Assembly (NCBI GenBank): GCA_021613535.1
Contig: CP075495.1
Location: 15,686,001-15,750,000 of the forward strand
From: Adineta vaga
Lineage: Eukaryota > Rotifera
Direction of reading: 5' to 3'
Length of the DNA stretch: 64,000 nt
The notes beneath the pieces were generated by a model, which saw nothing but the letters and a program-made list of their open reading frames with translations, was not told where the DNA came from and searched no databases. The position numbers and the translations under genes were made by a program. Shown here piece after piece: positions 1-12,049 of this stretch. The first letter of the stretch is position 1. The number at the start of each line of letters is the position of its first letter.

Positions 1-559
1 ATACTATGATTATGAACCCGAAAGCACATTCATCCCATCCTTCTTCAAATATTTTCCATATTATTCTCAAAAGGGAAAGATTACATGGGTAAAATAATTA
101 TGTATTGTAAATAATAGGAAATTAGAATAGATTTCAACCTTCATTAAGGATCATCTTGACATAATTAGAGAAATCCATCTATTTGTTTTGTATAAATTTT
201 AAGAACCTTTAAAGTAATTCTTCAAAGAAAACAAAAGTTTGAAAATCGTATGAAACGTTAAACAAAAGAGAAATCCATTTATTTCAGACGATCCATTTTG
301 GTAATTGTTATCTCAATAAGAATCGACATTTTATATATCGAGGTAAATAATACTGAATGAGTTTAAGTGCAAATAAGAAAGATAATAGGTATTAAATTGG
401 ATCTATAATGTCAGTTACTTTCAGGAGAATTTTACTGTGGCATTATTCTATGTTCTTTTCGACAAGAGAGTATTAGATTTTTCACTTTTTGACGAAATCG
501 TTTCGATGTTATTAAGAAAGTATAAAAACCTCCCTAAAAAAACAAAACAACGATATATC
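1..559. other. AT-rich intergenic sequence
   Basis: No reading frame, RNA gene or repeat that I can support. It is the 3' flank of the receptor gene that ends at 560. Confidence 0.5.
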
Positions 560-1402
560 TTAAATGATCACATAGAAACTTTTTGATTCACATACAATGT
601 AATATAGATATGTTCCCATACCAACAACTGCATTAGCCAAATATTCTCTCATTTGTTGATCTGAATCTTTTCTAATTCCAATTGTAATTAAATTGTATAC
701 ATTCATACCGCCAAATGGTACCAGACTAAAAATAACAAGTAATGCATGAATGAAAGTCATCCTTATTAACTGACGATTAGCTCGTAGATGAACAAGAACT
801 AATGTTTGATGAATATTATGATAAGTTAACCATCCAAATACAAGAATTATGCCTACTGGTATTCCACAGATAATGCCAATTAAATAAACTGGTATATAAA
901 TAGCTAAACCAGCATTATCACTACCACACATCTTAGTAGTAGGTAAAATACGATACAAGACTAATATAGGAATATCATAGAGACACCAGAAAATGATGAC
1001 AATGAATGATATTTGATTAGCCCATTTTATTTGACTATAACTTCGAAGTAAATTACTTTTTGAAGTGACTAAAAATTGGTCTATTACAGCCAAACATGAA
1101 AAAGTTATAGAAATAAGACTAGGAATAGTAAGAAGAAATTGTCGTATTTTACACCACACATCAGAATTTCCATATATATTTATTCCATAACTAACACTCA
1201 GAATACGAATAGTAAGATTAAGTAGAACATAAAACATATTGTCAATTGAACCCATTAAAAAGTAAAATGTACAAGGATTTGTGCGATAAATACGATCTTT
1301 TGAAAATACTAAAATATTGATTCCATTACCAATAATACATGCAATAAGAAAACAAATACCAACATAAAGTGTAAATTGTTGAGTATCGTATAGCAATGTC
1401 AT
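560..1402 (-). CDS. Rhodopsin-like seven-helix receptor, short C terminus
   Basis: A single-exon 280-residue membrane protein of the G-protein-coupled receptor class A type. TM1 carries GNGINILVF (about residues 25-33), and TM2 starts near SIDNMFY. The extracellular Cys at the start of TM3 is C84, and the TM3 end reads IDQF (107-110) where other class A receptors have DRY. A second-loop Cys sits near residue 159. Seven hydrophobic segments can be counted. The protein stops right after TM7 (YLYYIVCESKSFYVII) and lacks the FRKE-type helix-8 motif of the other receptors in this window, so the 3' end may be eroded. The ligand is unknown. The family resemblance to peptide (FMRFamide-like) receptors of rotifers is inference. 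It is probably a real gene, but the missing tail and the IDQ motif leave some doubt about function. Confidence 0.75.
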   Translation of the reverse strand: MTLLYDTQQFTLYVGICFLIACIIGNGINILVFSKDRIYRTNPCTFYFLMGSIDNMFYVLLNLTIRILSVSYGINIYGNSDVWCKIRQFLLTIPSLISITFSCLAVIDQFLVTSKSNLLRSYSQIKWANQISFIVIIFWCLYDIPILVLYRILPTTKMCGSDNAGLAIYIPVYLIGIICGIPVGIILVFGWLTYHNIHQTLVLVHLRANRQLIRMTFIHALLVIFSLVPFGGMNVYNLITIGIRKDSDQQMREYLANAVVGMGTYLYYIVCESKSFYVII

Positions 1403-2216
1403 GATAATTATTTTCTATTTGAAAAGTATTCGATGATTTCTAAAAGATAAGTAATAGATTTATATGGAGAAAAATAATGAGTTATTTAAAACAAAGCAAG
1501 ATATAGAGAATGTTGTTTGAAGTCTCATAGTCATTAAAGTGACGTTAATACCAATAAGTTAAAAGTATACAAAGAAAAATGAAGAATTATAAATATTGTT
1601 TGAAGAAAGAATAATGCGTATATATTGAGAATTCCTAACTCGCACGAAGCTTTCTGACTTAATTCATGCATTATAATTATTATCCAAATAGATTAACGTC
1701 ATAAAATTTTCAAAAAACCTAAATCAAGATCTCTAATGATTTTAGGTATATCGCACTCTTTGTAATTAGTGATACTATTTAAAGTATTTTGAAAAAAAAA
1801 GATTACCAAATAGAATGCATGAAAATTTACAAGAAAAAAAACACACACGAGCTTATGAGTAATTAAAGAAGAGGAAAAATGAAAGAGGAAATATGATCTT
1901 TTCTACTTTTATTTTAATCCAAGTCGACGAATATAGAAATCATATATACTTGTAAGCGGGTGTATATGTTTGCAATACTGAGGCAGATATTATGGTTGTA
2001 TTTCACTGTACATGATCGCTTGTAACCATGCTATTTCGATCTGAATTATTTAAGTTTAGAAATCTTACTTTTATCCGATCAAAAACTAGCTAACTATAAC
2101 ATTTAGAAATTTAAACAGCCAAAGCGGTCTAACCTTTAGTTTTTTTATTTATTTGATATTTGAAGTTGCGTTTATTTAAATGACTTCGTCAGTTAAGAAA
2201 AAAAGCAATGGATAAA
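1403..2216. other. AT-rich intergenic sequence
   Basis: Upstream flank of the first receptor. I see no coding signal, RNA gene or clear repeat, only A/T runs. Confidence 0.4.
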
Positions 2217-2222
2217 TTTTCT

Positions 2223-2284
2223 TGAGGGTGGGTGTGGGTGTGAGTTGAGAGTATAGCCTAACCTACACCCACCCACACCCTCAA
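2223..2284. repeat. GTGTGGG-type inverted repeat (hairpin)
   Basis: CTTGAGGGTGGGTGTGGGTG is followed about 20 nt later by its near-complement, ending CACCCACACCCTCAAG. The two arms can fold into a hairpin of roughly 20 bp with a loop containing TATAGCCT. The unit resembles the TGTGGG telomere repeat reported for bdelloid rotifers. A related hairpin lies at 4262-4322. Confidence 0.7.
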
Positions 2285-2857
2285 GATTTATAGAGCCTGG
2301 TATGAGGATTAAAATAAAATAAAAAAATTGGCACTCGCATCTCCCTACAAAAACTAGATAGGTTTACAAAATCCACCTATTAGTACCGTAGTGGAAGATA
2401 TTAGAAGTGCCACCATTAGAAGAGTTTTTGGGTCAATACCGATTTCAGACGTTTTTTAGAATCAGTTTTTTCAAGGATTTTGCGATTTTTTACTACAAAA
2501 CAGCTTCAAAAAATAATAAAAAGTAGTTCATCGAGATCTCTATCGTAAACCATGCGCAAAAAAAATAAAAATAAATTTCACTCGATTTTTGCATTGCGTG
2601 CGTCTTCCTTAAAAAAAGAAAACTTCTCATAAAGACGAATTATTGGAGAAGAAAACGAAAAGACATTTGATATAATTGATTTTATTCTGCTATTATGTTA
2701 ATTCTTTTGCTCCTCTATATCTATCCAGTTTTTACCTTTTGATTTTTCTCACTTTCTATGTTCGAATTTGATGAATAAAATAATAGTTCATAGTTTACAA
2801 TATTATACAACACAAAAAGTGTTCGAATTTATAAACAATTGAAAAGACCAAGATATA

Positions 2858-3168
2858 TTGTATTGGAATTTTCTGAAACCATTTTCATTAATCTTTTTCA
2901 AATCTAATGAAATAACGGAATATGAAATATGTTTAGAAGACATCTCATCACTTGATGATAATCATTTAACATGTTGTTCATCATCAATATGTTCTAAATC
3001 TTTTTGTCTTCATTTATTAACAAATATAAATGGAAGTCGTATTCGTATATTTTATGTCTATCATGTTCACACATATTTACATATGAAGAAAATTTATCAT
3101 TATTAATTAAAAATGATCATGATCGAATATTAATTGAATTTTCTTTGAATAAAATTGATAGAAGATAA
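2858..3168 (+). pseudogene. Possible coding fragment with a frameshift
   Basis: A Leu/Ser/Cys-rich frame runs from 2858. Near 3060 the coding-like reading jumps to another frame and continues as TYEENLSLLIKND, then on to a stop at 3166-3168. No family is recognised. The codon pattern is gene-like in both parts, which suggests an exon remnant with a small indel, but a chance open frame cannot be excluded. Confidence 0.25.
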
Positions 3169-3484
3169 ATTTATTTCAATAAAAATCAAATTTGAAAAAC
3201 ATCTTTTAACCTAATATCAATTGTACACACATATTTGTTAAGAAATTTAATTGAGATTAGTTTTCCATCATATGAAAATTAATCTGTTTTATTCTATAAC
3301 AAGAACATCAAAGTAAAGTCGAAATTTACAACAGAACAATGCAGTATGTGTAGAATTAATATGAAAATCAGTGATGAGAATATATGATAGTAACTCAGTT
3401 AATAAAATTGACCAATATTTAGTATTGACATATTAGTTCAATAAAATCTTGAAGTTTGAGTGAGAGTGTGACCGTATGTCCCCA

Positions 3485-3516
3485 TCTTTCTCACCCACAC
3501 CCACACCCACCCATTC
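3485..3516. repeat. CCCACACCCA tract
   Basis: A short run of CACCCACACCCACACCCACC. This is the same composition as the hairpin arms at 2223-2284, here as a single arm on one strand. Confidence 0.6.
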
Positions 3517-3858
3517 TATCCTCTAAGCTCTCAGATCGTAGGGCGGATGTACGTGAGAGTGCCATTTTATGCACGGCGGGAATCATCCTGTTGAGGATAC
3601 AGAAGCTCAATTAATTCAGTCTTCATCGGGTACCTCCCCTAGTTCATTATAAAGAACAGTTATTTTTATTATTTTTTCCTTTCATAGATTATAGAACTTC
3701 TAAAAGAGCCTTTTCCTCATCATAATAAAATCTGTAGTGTTAAAGTTGAAATTTGAATTGAAACTTCAATTGAACAGAACTTTCAAGTTTTACATGTATG
3801 TTTTCCGAATAAAAAAATAGATTTAAGATTAAAAATTCTTTTTCAATAGATTTGTATC

Positions 3859-3863
3859 GCCGG

Positions 3864-3920
<57 letters not shown>

Positions 3921-3931
3921 GGGTCACGGCA
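3859..3931 (+). tRNA. tRNA-Phe (GAA)
   Basis: A full cloverleaf can be drawn. The acceptor strands are 3859-3865 and 3924-3930, with A73 at 3931. The A box reads TAGCTCAGTTGG and the anticodon stem is TCAGA/TCTGA with loop CTGAAGA. The anticodon GAA is at 3892-3894. The T arm and B box read GGTTCGATCCC. A T-rich pol III terminator follows (TTTT from about 3937). One acceptor pair is a G-A mismatch (3863 with 3926), which is unusual for this otherwise highly conserved tRNA. There is no intron. Confidence 0.93.
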
Positions 3932-4261
3932 TTCTCTTTTCTTGTTTTTCTCAAAAAATCAAATTATAAAAGAAAACGATTTTTCAGTTATAAATGTATA
4001 TAAATATGCAATACAGTTCTATCCAATCGACACAATAAATTATCGTCGATCATTACTTTTTCTCTGTCGTTTGAACGAAAAGTAGTGAGTTCAATTGAAT
4101 ATTCTATAGCTGAGTTTTCAAAAAGCTATCAATCTGACAAAATACTTTCTTTAGAACTTAAAAAATCTCAACATATTCACTTTTTTACTGCTTTACTTTA
4201 TGAAGATTATTTCGAATTCTCCTTATGGTTACTTGTCTGATCAGTACGAATGGGTGTTGAT

Positions 4262-4322
4262 TTTGAGGGGTGTGAGTGTGTGTTAAAAGCATAGCCTCAT
4301 GTACTCCTACACTCGCACCCTC
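4262..4322. repeat. GTGTGAG hairpin repeat, second copy
   Basis: GAGGGGTGTGAGTGTGTG pairs with CTACACTCGCACCCTC across a loop that again contains ATAGCCT. The arm and loop order match the hairpin at 2223-2284, so these look like two members of one short foldback family. Confidence 0.6.
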
Positions 4323-5517
4323 ATTAAAGCTTTTCTGGTATATTATTCGACTTAAGCGATACGTCGGTTCGCTTCTCATAATTGAGATTAATTGTTTTAT
4401 TTTATGAAATATATTTATTTATTTATTTTATTGTACTTGATACAAACAATTACCGGTCGTGTGAAGTGAACAAAAGTGAAGTCCATGTTTTACCAATATA
4501 TGCATATAAATCGAAGAAAATCTTAAATTTTTTATTATTCTTATTCGCATATGTTTTCTCAGAATATCCCTGATATTCAACATAATGAAAGCTCCACAAC
4601 GCAAAATGTATGCTGATCTTATCGCTATATTTAGAATATACAATGTGATATGATGTAAATATTTTTTGTCTAATCTAAGTCTATTTAATGTGTTGCAGAT
4701 TTAATAAAAAAAAGTTTAGTAAAAGTACTCACGAATCTTAAAAACAATATATAAAAAACTAGGATACAAATAATAATAATAAATCACGTTCGTCGAGGCT
4801 GACTCGCTTGACCTTCGACTGAATTCTCATTAATTGGTCTAAACTATGTCTTCTTTGTGTGCGCTTTAAAAGTTTCCGCTCTGCGCAATCTCATGAAAAG
4901 ATGTGTCACATTGTCAGTGAGGTGTATTTCGTACAAACTGTAAAAACTTCAGCATCCTTTTGAAATCTTATATGACAAATCACTGCTCGCAGCTCCCAGT
5001 CGCTCGTCGGCGTTCCTTTGATTCGACACTCCCGACTGCTCGCTGTTGTTTTAAATGTCCGAGTGAATACCAGAATTACTTTCTTTTCTCTCAATGAAGA
5101 TGTGTTTGGAGCGTCGAAGAAACTGATGAAAATGCCATATATTCACATGCTCACTGCTAATCTATTCCATACTGAATGAAAGAAGCAGGTTAATATTCTA
5201 CATACATCTATCATGGCATTTTGATGGCATCAGCGTAAAATCATACAGACTGCGTGGCTTCTCTTTCTTATTAAGAGTACACTGTTTCAAATGTTGAACT
5301 AAAATCCAATAGGTACATACACACACTAGATATTGATATATATATGTCTATAAATAAACGTTGGCTTCACACATTAACGTCTCAAATATTTTTATAGCTT
5401 CTGTAGTCTTCAGTCGTATACTCTTATATCTTTTATAGATTTTACAGTTATATAAATTTATTGAAATTGTTCCTTTCAGAAGCTATGAGTACCTTCATAA
5501 TATAGCCTCTCTGAACC

Positions 5518-5545
5518 TCTTGAGGGTGTGGGTGGGTTTGAGGAA
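5518..5545. repeat. Single GTGTGGG arm
   Basis: CTTGAGGGTGTGGGTGGGTT matches one arm of the hairpin family. It is preceded by ATAGCCTCT about 20 nt upstream, but no complementary arm is visible downstream. Confidence 0.5.
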
Positions 5546-6952
5546 TCAGTAAAAAAACGTCACACGCTTATATTTATCCTTGCTTTGAACTTTGTCCTTA
5601 TGCTGTATTCTATTCTTATAATCCTTTGTTCTTTTCTCTTTCGAAAGAGTATATAAGTGACTATTTAGTATGAGAACGATACGATATATGATATGAAGAA
5701 ATATAGGGAAGCGTAGCTCCATCAGCGTTAAAGCCTCTTTTATCAAAAATCATCACAGTGCGGGTCAGCAGAGAGACCTTGGTAACTTTCAGCTAAGTCT
5801 TCTTTGAATTTGAAGGACTCAGATGAACATAATCTAGGTATCAACAACATGTTATTGACAACATATTTGAAACCTCGTACTTTTTCAAGCATACGGGAAA
5901 AGTGAGCGCATTATTAGAATCAATCGATGTGTGCATCCATACGTTCGTTTACACGACAACTCCTAAAAGGCTAATCCGATTACGATGAAATTTTCTACTG
6001 AGTCTTGTTTCATCAATATCTCGGTGTAGTTCGAAGATGAGCCTGATTGGGTGAGCCGAAGCTGCGTTATTGGAAAAATACTGATATTTCCTTATATCAT
6101 CTATCTAATACACTTTTTGCAGTACACATAACTTTCGGATAAAATCCGAAGTTTCCGCATTTTTAGATTACTATTCACATTAAATCTCATATATTATTAC
6201 ACTTCATCATATTCTTTTTTTTCAATTCTATAACTCTAAAGTAGAACATAAGAAACAAGGAAGATATTTTCTATAGAACATGATTATTGTCGCTCAAAAA
6301 AATATCTCAATTTCTATATAAATAATCAAATGATAAATCATAATCTTGATGTGAAAACCATGATGTACGGGTTTCCTTATTCTCTGTAGGACAGCTCCGT
6401 CCCTCCAGACGTGCCATCTATCAAAAGATTTTTCCTGTACATTAAAATTGAAACCAATTCGAAATGCATATTACCTTTGAGAAACATATAAACTAGCAAA
6501 TATTGTGATATTGGCATAATAGAATGAATCTTTTTAATAAATTACGATGAGAAATACATCTTCAAGGAGAAAATGAGCACGTGGATGCATGATGGTGAGA
6601 GTACTTTCCTCATACGGATCACAGATGATTTCATTCAATATCCAACATCATAATTCACACTCATGATTTCGTTCATACCTTCAAATCAAATGGGAGCATA
6701 TTGATTATTATTAAACTGTCAGTCATTAACATCAAAGACATAATAAATCTGATATGATGACATGTAAATCACAAAGCATCGATGACCTTCGCAGCGGATG
6801 TGATGTGAGTGTACACGACGATAACCTTCTTCTCTTAAGAGACACCTTCACCCCTGTTTTCAATGGTTTTTTCTTATTACTTTATTTGAATATTATCAAA
6901 ATTGAAAAATTATCAATTGAAAACTATGTGAAACATTGCAGAACTTTATTGA

Positions 6953-7966
6953 TCATGACATTTTCGTCAAAAAATATAATCTAAAGCAGAATTTCTGTTG
7001 ATTTACAAATATTTTTTTAACTTCATTTCGAAATGCTTTTGAAATAAATAAATTTTTATAAAATCCAATACAATATGAAATATGTAGAAGGATTCCACAA
7101 ACATCTTGAATAAGAGTAATAACTGGTGTTTGTTCTACATTTGTTATATAATATTGAGTTGCTTGGATATAAATAGAAATAATTGCTACTGGAAAACTTG
7201 ATATAACATAAATCGCAACATCAATAAGTACAATACGAATTAGTTGAAGATCTTTCGATTGAGAATTTTGTAGATTACCATGAGCTGTTATTTCAGTATG
7301 TGATCCATTAACAGGTGCTTGATGTTTGCTTATTTGACGAACATTTTTAATTCCCAAATATCCTAAATACGCTAAAATTAACGGCGTAAGTACAGTTCTT
7401 GTTAATGAATAGTAAATAAAAATTGTATAATACAATTCATCTTGAAGATAACAAACAAAATAATTTGGTGCAACTTGAAAAATTTTTGAGAAAACCAATA
7501 TATGAGTATTACATAAGAACCAAAATAATGTTAAACTCATAGTAGAAATGAAAGCAAGACGTTGAGTGCTTCGTCGTCTTGTAGCTGCATTTGATGATGT
7601 AATTAATATTCGATCAATCGATGCCAAAATCAAATAATGTGAACTTAAAACACTGAAAACAATGGCCATATACAGAATAAATCGACAGACATGTATATTT
7701 TCTACAGAAAATGATTGATTATAACCAAATGCTAAAATTACTGGTAATATTACTGTATAAATATATATTAAATTACCACTATAATATGCAATCATATACG
7801 TTGAGCATGGACTTTTACGAAAAACTTTTTTACTAAAAACTATTAAACTAAATATACAACTTATAGTACCGAGAATAAGAAAACTCAATAAACCATATTG
7901 ATAAAGATATTTCTTTATCATTTGTAATGTATAAATTAATTCATAATTGATCGATTGTGAGGACAT
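6953..7966 (-). CDS. Rhodopsin-like seven-helix receptor
   Basis: A single-exon 337-residue receptor. There are seven hydrophobic segments: TM1 about residues 25-45, TM2 about 55-80, TM3 about 97-117, then four more. C94 before TM3 and a Cys in the second extracellular loop (YFVCYLQ) can form the usual disulphide. TM3 ends in SIDRIL (IDR at 117-119 in place of DRY) and is followed by the basic run ATRRRST. TM7 ends with IGFYKNLFIS, a variant of NPxxY, then KAFRNEVKKIF, a helix-8-like basic tail. It shares TSSNAxTRRRST with the receptor at 23461-24426, so these two are close paralogues. Ligand unknown; a peptide or chemosensory role is inference. Confidence 0.88.
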   Translation of the reverse strand: MSSQSINYELIYTLQMIKKYLYQYGLLSFLILGTISCIFSLIVFSKKVFRKSPCSTYMIAYYSGNLIYIYTVILPVILAFGYNQSFSVENIHVCRFILYMAIVFSVLSSHYLILASIDRILITSSNAATRRRSTQRLAFISTMSLTLFWFLCNTHILVFSKIFQVAPNYFVCYLQDELYYTIFIYYSLTRTVLTPLILAYLGYLGIKNVRQISKHQAPVNGSHTEITAHGNLQNSQSKDLQLIRIVLIDVAIYVISSFPVAIISIYIQATQYYITNVEQTPVITLIQDVCGILLHISYCIGFYKNLFISKAFRNEVKKIFVNQQKFCFRLYFLTKMS

Positions 7967-9564
7967 TCTTATGAATGAAGTTTGAAAAATAAGATTGAAT
8001 CAAATAAGAAACTGAATAAAAATCTACAACCTTTTCTTAGTTTTTCTTTTCATTTCATTATTACTTATTTTCCAAGTCGGATTTATATGTTAATCGAACT
8101 AATTAATGTACTTAATGACTGTCAACGAAGCAATTTTGATAAAATTCATTACATTTCCTAATTATATTGTAAGCCGTCAACAATTTGGATAAACAAAAAG
8201 CAATCTCACTTTTTCTAATCTATAATTCATGATAAAATCTCAGACTACATGATTTGATTCAAAAGAAAATGTCTAGGTTCCTAGATGTATGCCTATATTT
8301 ACGTGATCTTTTCCGCAATATAAGAACAATCCAGAATAGATTTCTTCTATTTTCCTCTTCGAGAAGCTGCTAATCTCTCATAATGTCGCATTTTCTTAGC
8401 GTTATTATATTTGTTCCTCGATCCACCATTGTGAAATGAAATTGATTCTTTAATTTGAAGTTTACATTGAAATTGAAAATTAAAAAGTATATTGTTTAAC
8501 AAATAATAAGTTCCATTTAAGAACATTCGATACTTTAGTCAAGGATTGAGCGAGTCACTCTCGACGAGCATTATTCAGGATAGTCAAATCTTCTGGAAAG
8601 TAGGGAAAGTTTCTGTTTGTCGGAAGATTAAGTTTGTGGGTTAGTCTTGAGAAAGTATTTTGAAGAGTATTTTTTTATTTATATTTTGTTGTCTGACAAT
8701 ACGTTTGATTCGGTAACGGTTCCAGAAGAATAGTGCGGGATGATAGTCATAGTTGAAAAATCTTTTTTGAAGTCTATTACTAAAAAAGTAAAAGGAAAAA
8801 TCTCGTGCGGAATGATGACTGTTGGATTGTGAATTACTGAATGGAAGTGCGAATTAAATCAATTAACTCTTTGGTGACGGGATGAATATTCCAGAACAGA
8901 ATCATGAAATGAGAAACTAGTGCATATTAATCGACTTAATTTCGGTCTCTACTCTAAACGTTTTCGAGATAAATAACCTATATATGTATCACCCATATCG
9001 ACAATTAGGTCGATGTCGGTTGCACTTTATAAATAAAAAAAAGTATATATCTAGGAGTTTCGATGAATTCATTACAAGTGGTATATATGGTGTACCACCC
9101 GTCCTGAAAGGGTTAAGTGGGTGAGATACATATTTTTGACATTCTGCTCAACGCGGTGGTGTTCATTATAAAATTCAGGGCCGCATTGCTTTTTGCTCTT
9201 CTTGTCTTTTCAAATGATTTTATTAAACGATTTTACCACATAGAAAGAGAAGATGCATATCAAGAAAAATCTGTACAACAAAATATATTTATTATGATTG
9301 GATGATTCCTTTTTATTGAGTTTGAATCATGTTATTCATTGAAACATATAAATTTATATAGCAATGGAAGAGATTCCGTTAGGATTTCCCCATATGATCA
9401 AAGATTTTATTATGACCAACAAAAAAAGCTCTGTTCGAAGTTTGATAAACTATAAAATGGAAAAGAAAATAATAATAAAAGTTTGTTTTTTATAAGGAAA
9501 AGATATTGCAAAATGAATAAATTCACTGGGAAAAAAGCATACGAGTTTAAATTTGGAATGTTAT
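7967..9564. other. Intergenic sequence
   Basis: No supported gene. There are short open frames only, and no tandem or inverted repeat that I can define. Confidence 0.4.
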
Positions 9565-11729
9565 TTATTTCGCTGTTGTTTCTCTTTCAATCAGTTGATT
9601 TTGTTTTGGTTGTAGAAATTCTTGAACAACTTGTTCAACTAATTCATCAAGTTCATCTTTTGTTTGCTTTCGAAATTGTTCATCATCAATCATTGGATTT
9701 TCTTCTGATGGATTTTTCATTGGTTTCTTTTTTCTTATTTCTGAATACCATTTAATCTTTGGTTCAGTTCCACTTGCACGTATTGTTATTTCACAACCAT
9801 TATCAAAATAAAATGTAATCATTTGTGTTGATGATGAACAAGGTAATGTTGGTTTTTTATCTTTACCATTACCACGAAGATCAGCTTCAATTCCAACAGT
9901 TAAATCACGAATACCAGTTATTTGATATTTTCCACATGATTTTGGATAAACATATTCTTCATCATCATTTCGTCCATCTTTTGATTCTTTTTCATTTGCA
10001 CCAAGATGTGATTTGATTTTATTTGAATATTGAACAAGAATTTCCGGTTCTTTCTTTTCACTTTTTGTTGTTGTCGTTTCATTCGTTGTATGTTGATCTT
10101 TTCTTTGATCATAATGTCTTAAACGATCAAACATTTTCAACATAACATCAGTTTTATTACAAATAACATAAGAATTATTATTAATATGATAACCATAAAG
10201 TAATGAAAGATGATCTAATTGTTCATATAATGTTCGTCCAATAGATTTAATATAAGCACACATTTCAGATCCAATAGCTAATGCTGATATTCCATCTTTA
10301 TCTAAAACATTCTCTGGATCACACATAAATCCTCTATAAGAAAGAATTTCAAATAACAATTATATTTTCGAATTAGATAATAACTTACATAGCTTCTTCA
10401 AAAGCAAAGAGAACATGTTTTTTGTCATTTATTAATTCATTTGATCGATTTCCTAACCATTTAAAACCAGTTAAAGTATCAATTGTATTAAAACCTTCAA
10501 CTTCTCCAATAGATTTTAAAATATGTGATGAAACAGTTGAATAAAGCATATAAACATCTTTAACATTAACATCTGGATTTCGATTTCTCCAAGTAAACCA
10601 ACGCCACCAACCAAGTAAAGCACCTAATTGATTTCCAGATAAAATTCTCCATCCAGTTTCTGATGAACCAGTTGTATCTCTTTCAGCTAATGCAAATCGA
10701 TCAGCATCTGGATCAGTTGCAATAATAAAATCAGCATGATGTTTATTTGCAGTTCGAATAGCACATTCTAATGTTTCTTTTCCTTCTTCTGGATTTGGAT
10801 ATTTCACTGTTGAAAAATCTGGATCAGGATTTTTCTGTTCATCAACTGAAATAAATGGTTGAAAATGAAATGCAGCAAATGCACGTTCAGCATATGGTTG
10901 ACCAACACCATGAACTGGTGTATAAACAAATTTTAATGGTGTTGATGTATTTAATTCGGGAAAAAAACATAATTTTGATAAATTTGACATATATAAATCA
11001 CGAATCTAAAATTGAAAAAAAAATAATGAAATGATGAAAAAGAAAAAAGAAAAATGAAACTTTTTCAATTGGATCAGACATCAATTTTGAAGTTTTATCA
11101 TTGAAAATATCTAAATTCCAAGCTTTATTTTTCCATGGTTCTAAATTTTCATCAATTGATTGAGCAATTTCAACATCTAATGGTGAAACAATTTGTGCAC
11201 CATTTTCCCAATAAACTTTATAACCATTATCATCTTTTGGATTATGACTTGCTGTAACCATAATACCAGCTTGACATTGTAATTTTTTGACAGTAAATGG
11301 AATAAATGGTGTTGGAACTGTTATTGAATCAAATAAATAAACATGAATACCTTCATGAGCGAAAAGAGCAGCAGCTAAACGTGCAAATTGATGAGATTGA
11401 TGACGTGCATCAAAACCAATTGCAACGGATAATGAATCTTTTTTATTTTGAAATGTTTTTTGTAAATGACGAATAAGACCTTGTGTTGCTTGTATAACAG
11501 TTAATTCATTCATTAATGCAAATCCACTACCCATTTTAGCACGAAGACCAGCTGTACCAAATTGAATTCGATGAGATAAACGAACTTGTAAATCATCCCA
11601 TTTTGAATTCTTTTTTAATTCTTCAATTTCTTTTCGAGTTACTTCACATTGATCCCATTTTAACCATAAATCAATTGAATTTAAAAGTTCGTTAGATGGT
11701 GAACTCGTTATTCTTTTATCAAATGACAT
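9565..11729 (-). CDS. PGM2: Phosphoglucomutase-2 / phosphopentomutase, three exons
   Basis: Exons are 11061-11729, 10389-11005 and 9565-10333. Two 55-bp GT..AG introns join in frame to give 684 residues. The product is an alpha-D-phosphohexomutase of the PGM2 branch. It interconverts ribose-1-P and ribose-5-P (and glucose-1-P and glucose-6-P) in the cytosol. Seen: FGTAGLRAKMGSG near residue 60, the phosphoserine loop TASHNPKDDNGYK (about 160), the metal-binding DPDADRFALAER, the sugar loop GFKWLGNR, FEEAIGFMCD across intron 2, and the phosphate loop RASGTEPKIKWY near the C terminus. It is longer than human PGM2 (about 612 residues), mainly through a Thr/Lys/Glu-rich insertion in exon 3. I chose MSFDKR as the start because it aligns with the family; an upstream in-frame Met would add a Lys/Phe-rich extension. 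Confidence 0.95.
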
Positions 11730-12049
11730 TTTTTTACATAAAAATTTTCTAAATAAAAATAAACTTTTTCTTATAAAGAAAAACGAAGAAGAAAAAGATT
11801 CTTCGTAAAGATTAAAACTAATCCATAACCTTTTTTTTTTCTTTAGACATAAAAACAAGACGAAAAAAAAGAATGAGAGTTATCATCATCATCTATTCTA
11901 TTCTTTTTCTTTTCATTCGATTGACTGACTCATGATCATTTTTAATCATTGGAGAAAATAAATTTGATCTTTATACAAATGAAATATGATTATAGATGGC
12001 AATATATGTCTATTTTCAAGATAATGAATTTTATTTAAATAAAAATGAT

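Larger units (their letters stand above)
3932..6952. other. Gene-poor stretch with short repeats
   Basis: Contains the hairpin at 4262-4322 and a GTGTGGG arm near 5518-5545. A non-coding block at 5930-6080 contains ACGACAACTCCTAAAAGGC. The open frames here are short and show no protein family. No gene is supported. Confidence 0.4.

Noticed and set aside
4185-5094. Several 60-70 codon open frames on both strands
   Set aside because: They overlap each other, run through hairpin repeats and show no family, splice sites or codon pattern.
9483-10016. Plus-strand open frames of 90 and 63 codons
   Set aside because: They are antisense shadows of the conserved third exon of phosphoglucomutase-2.
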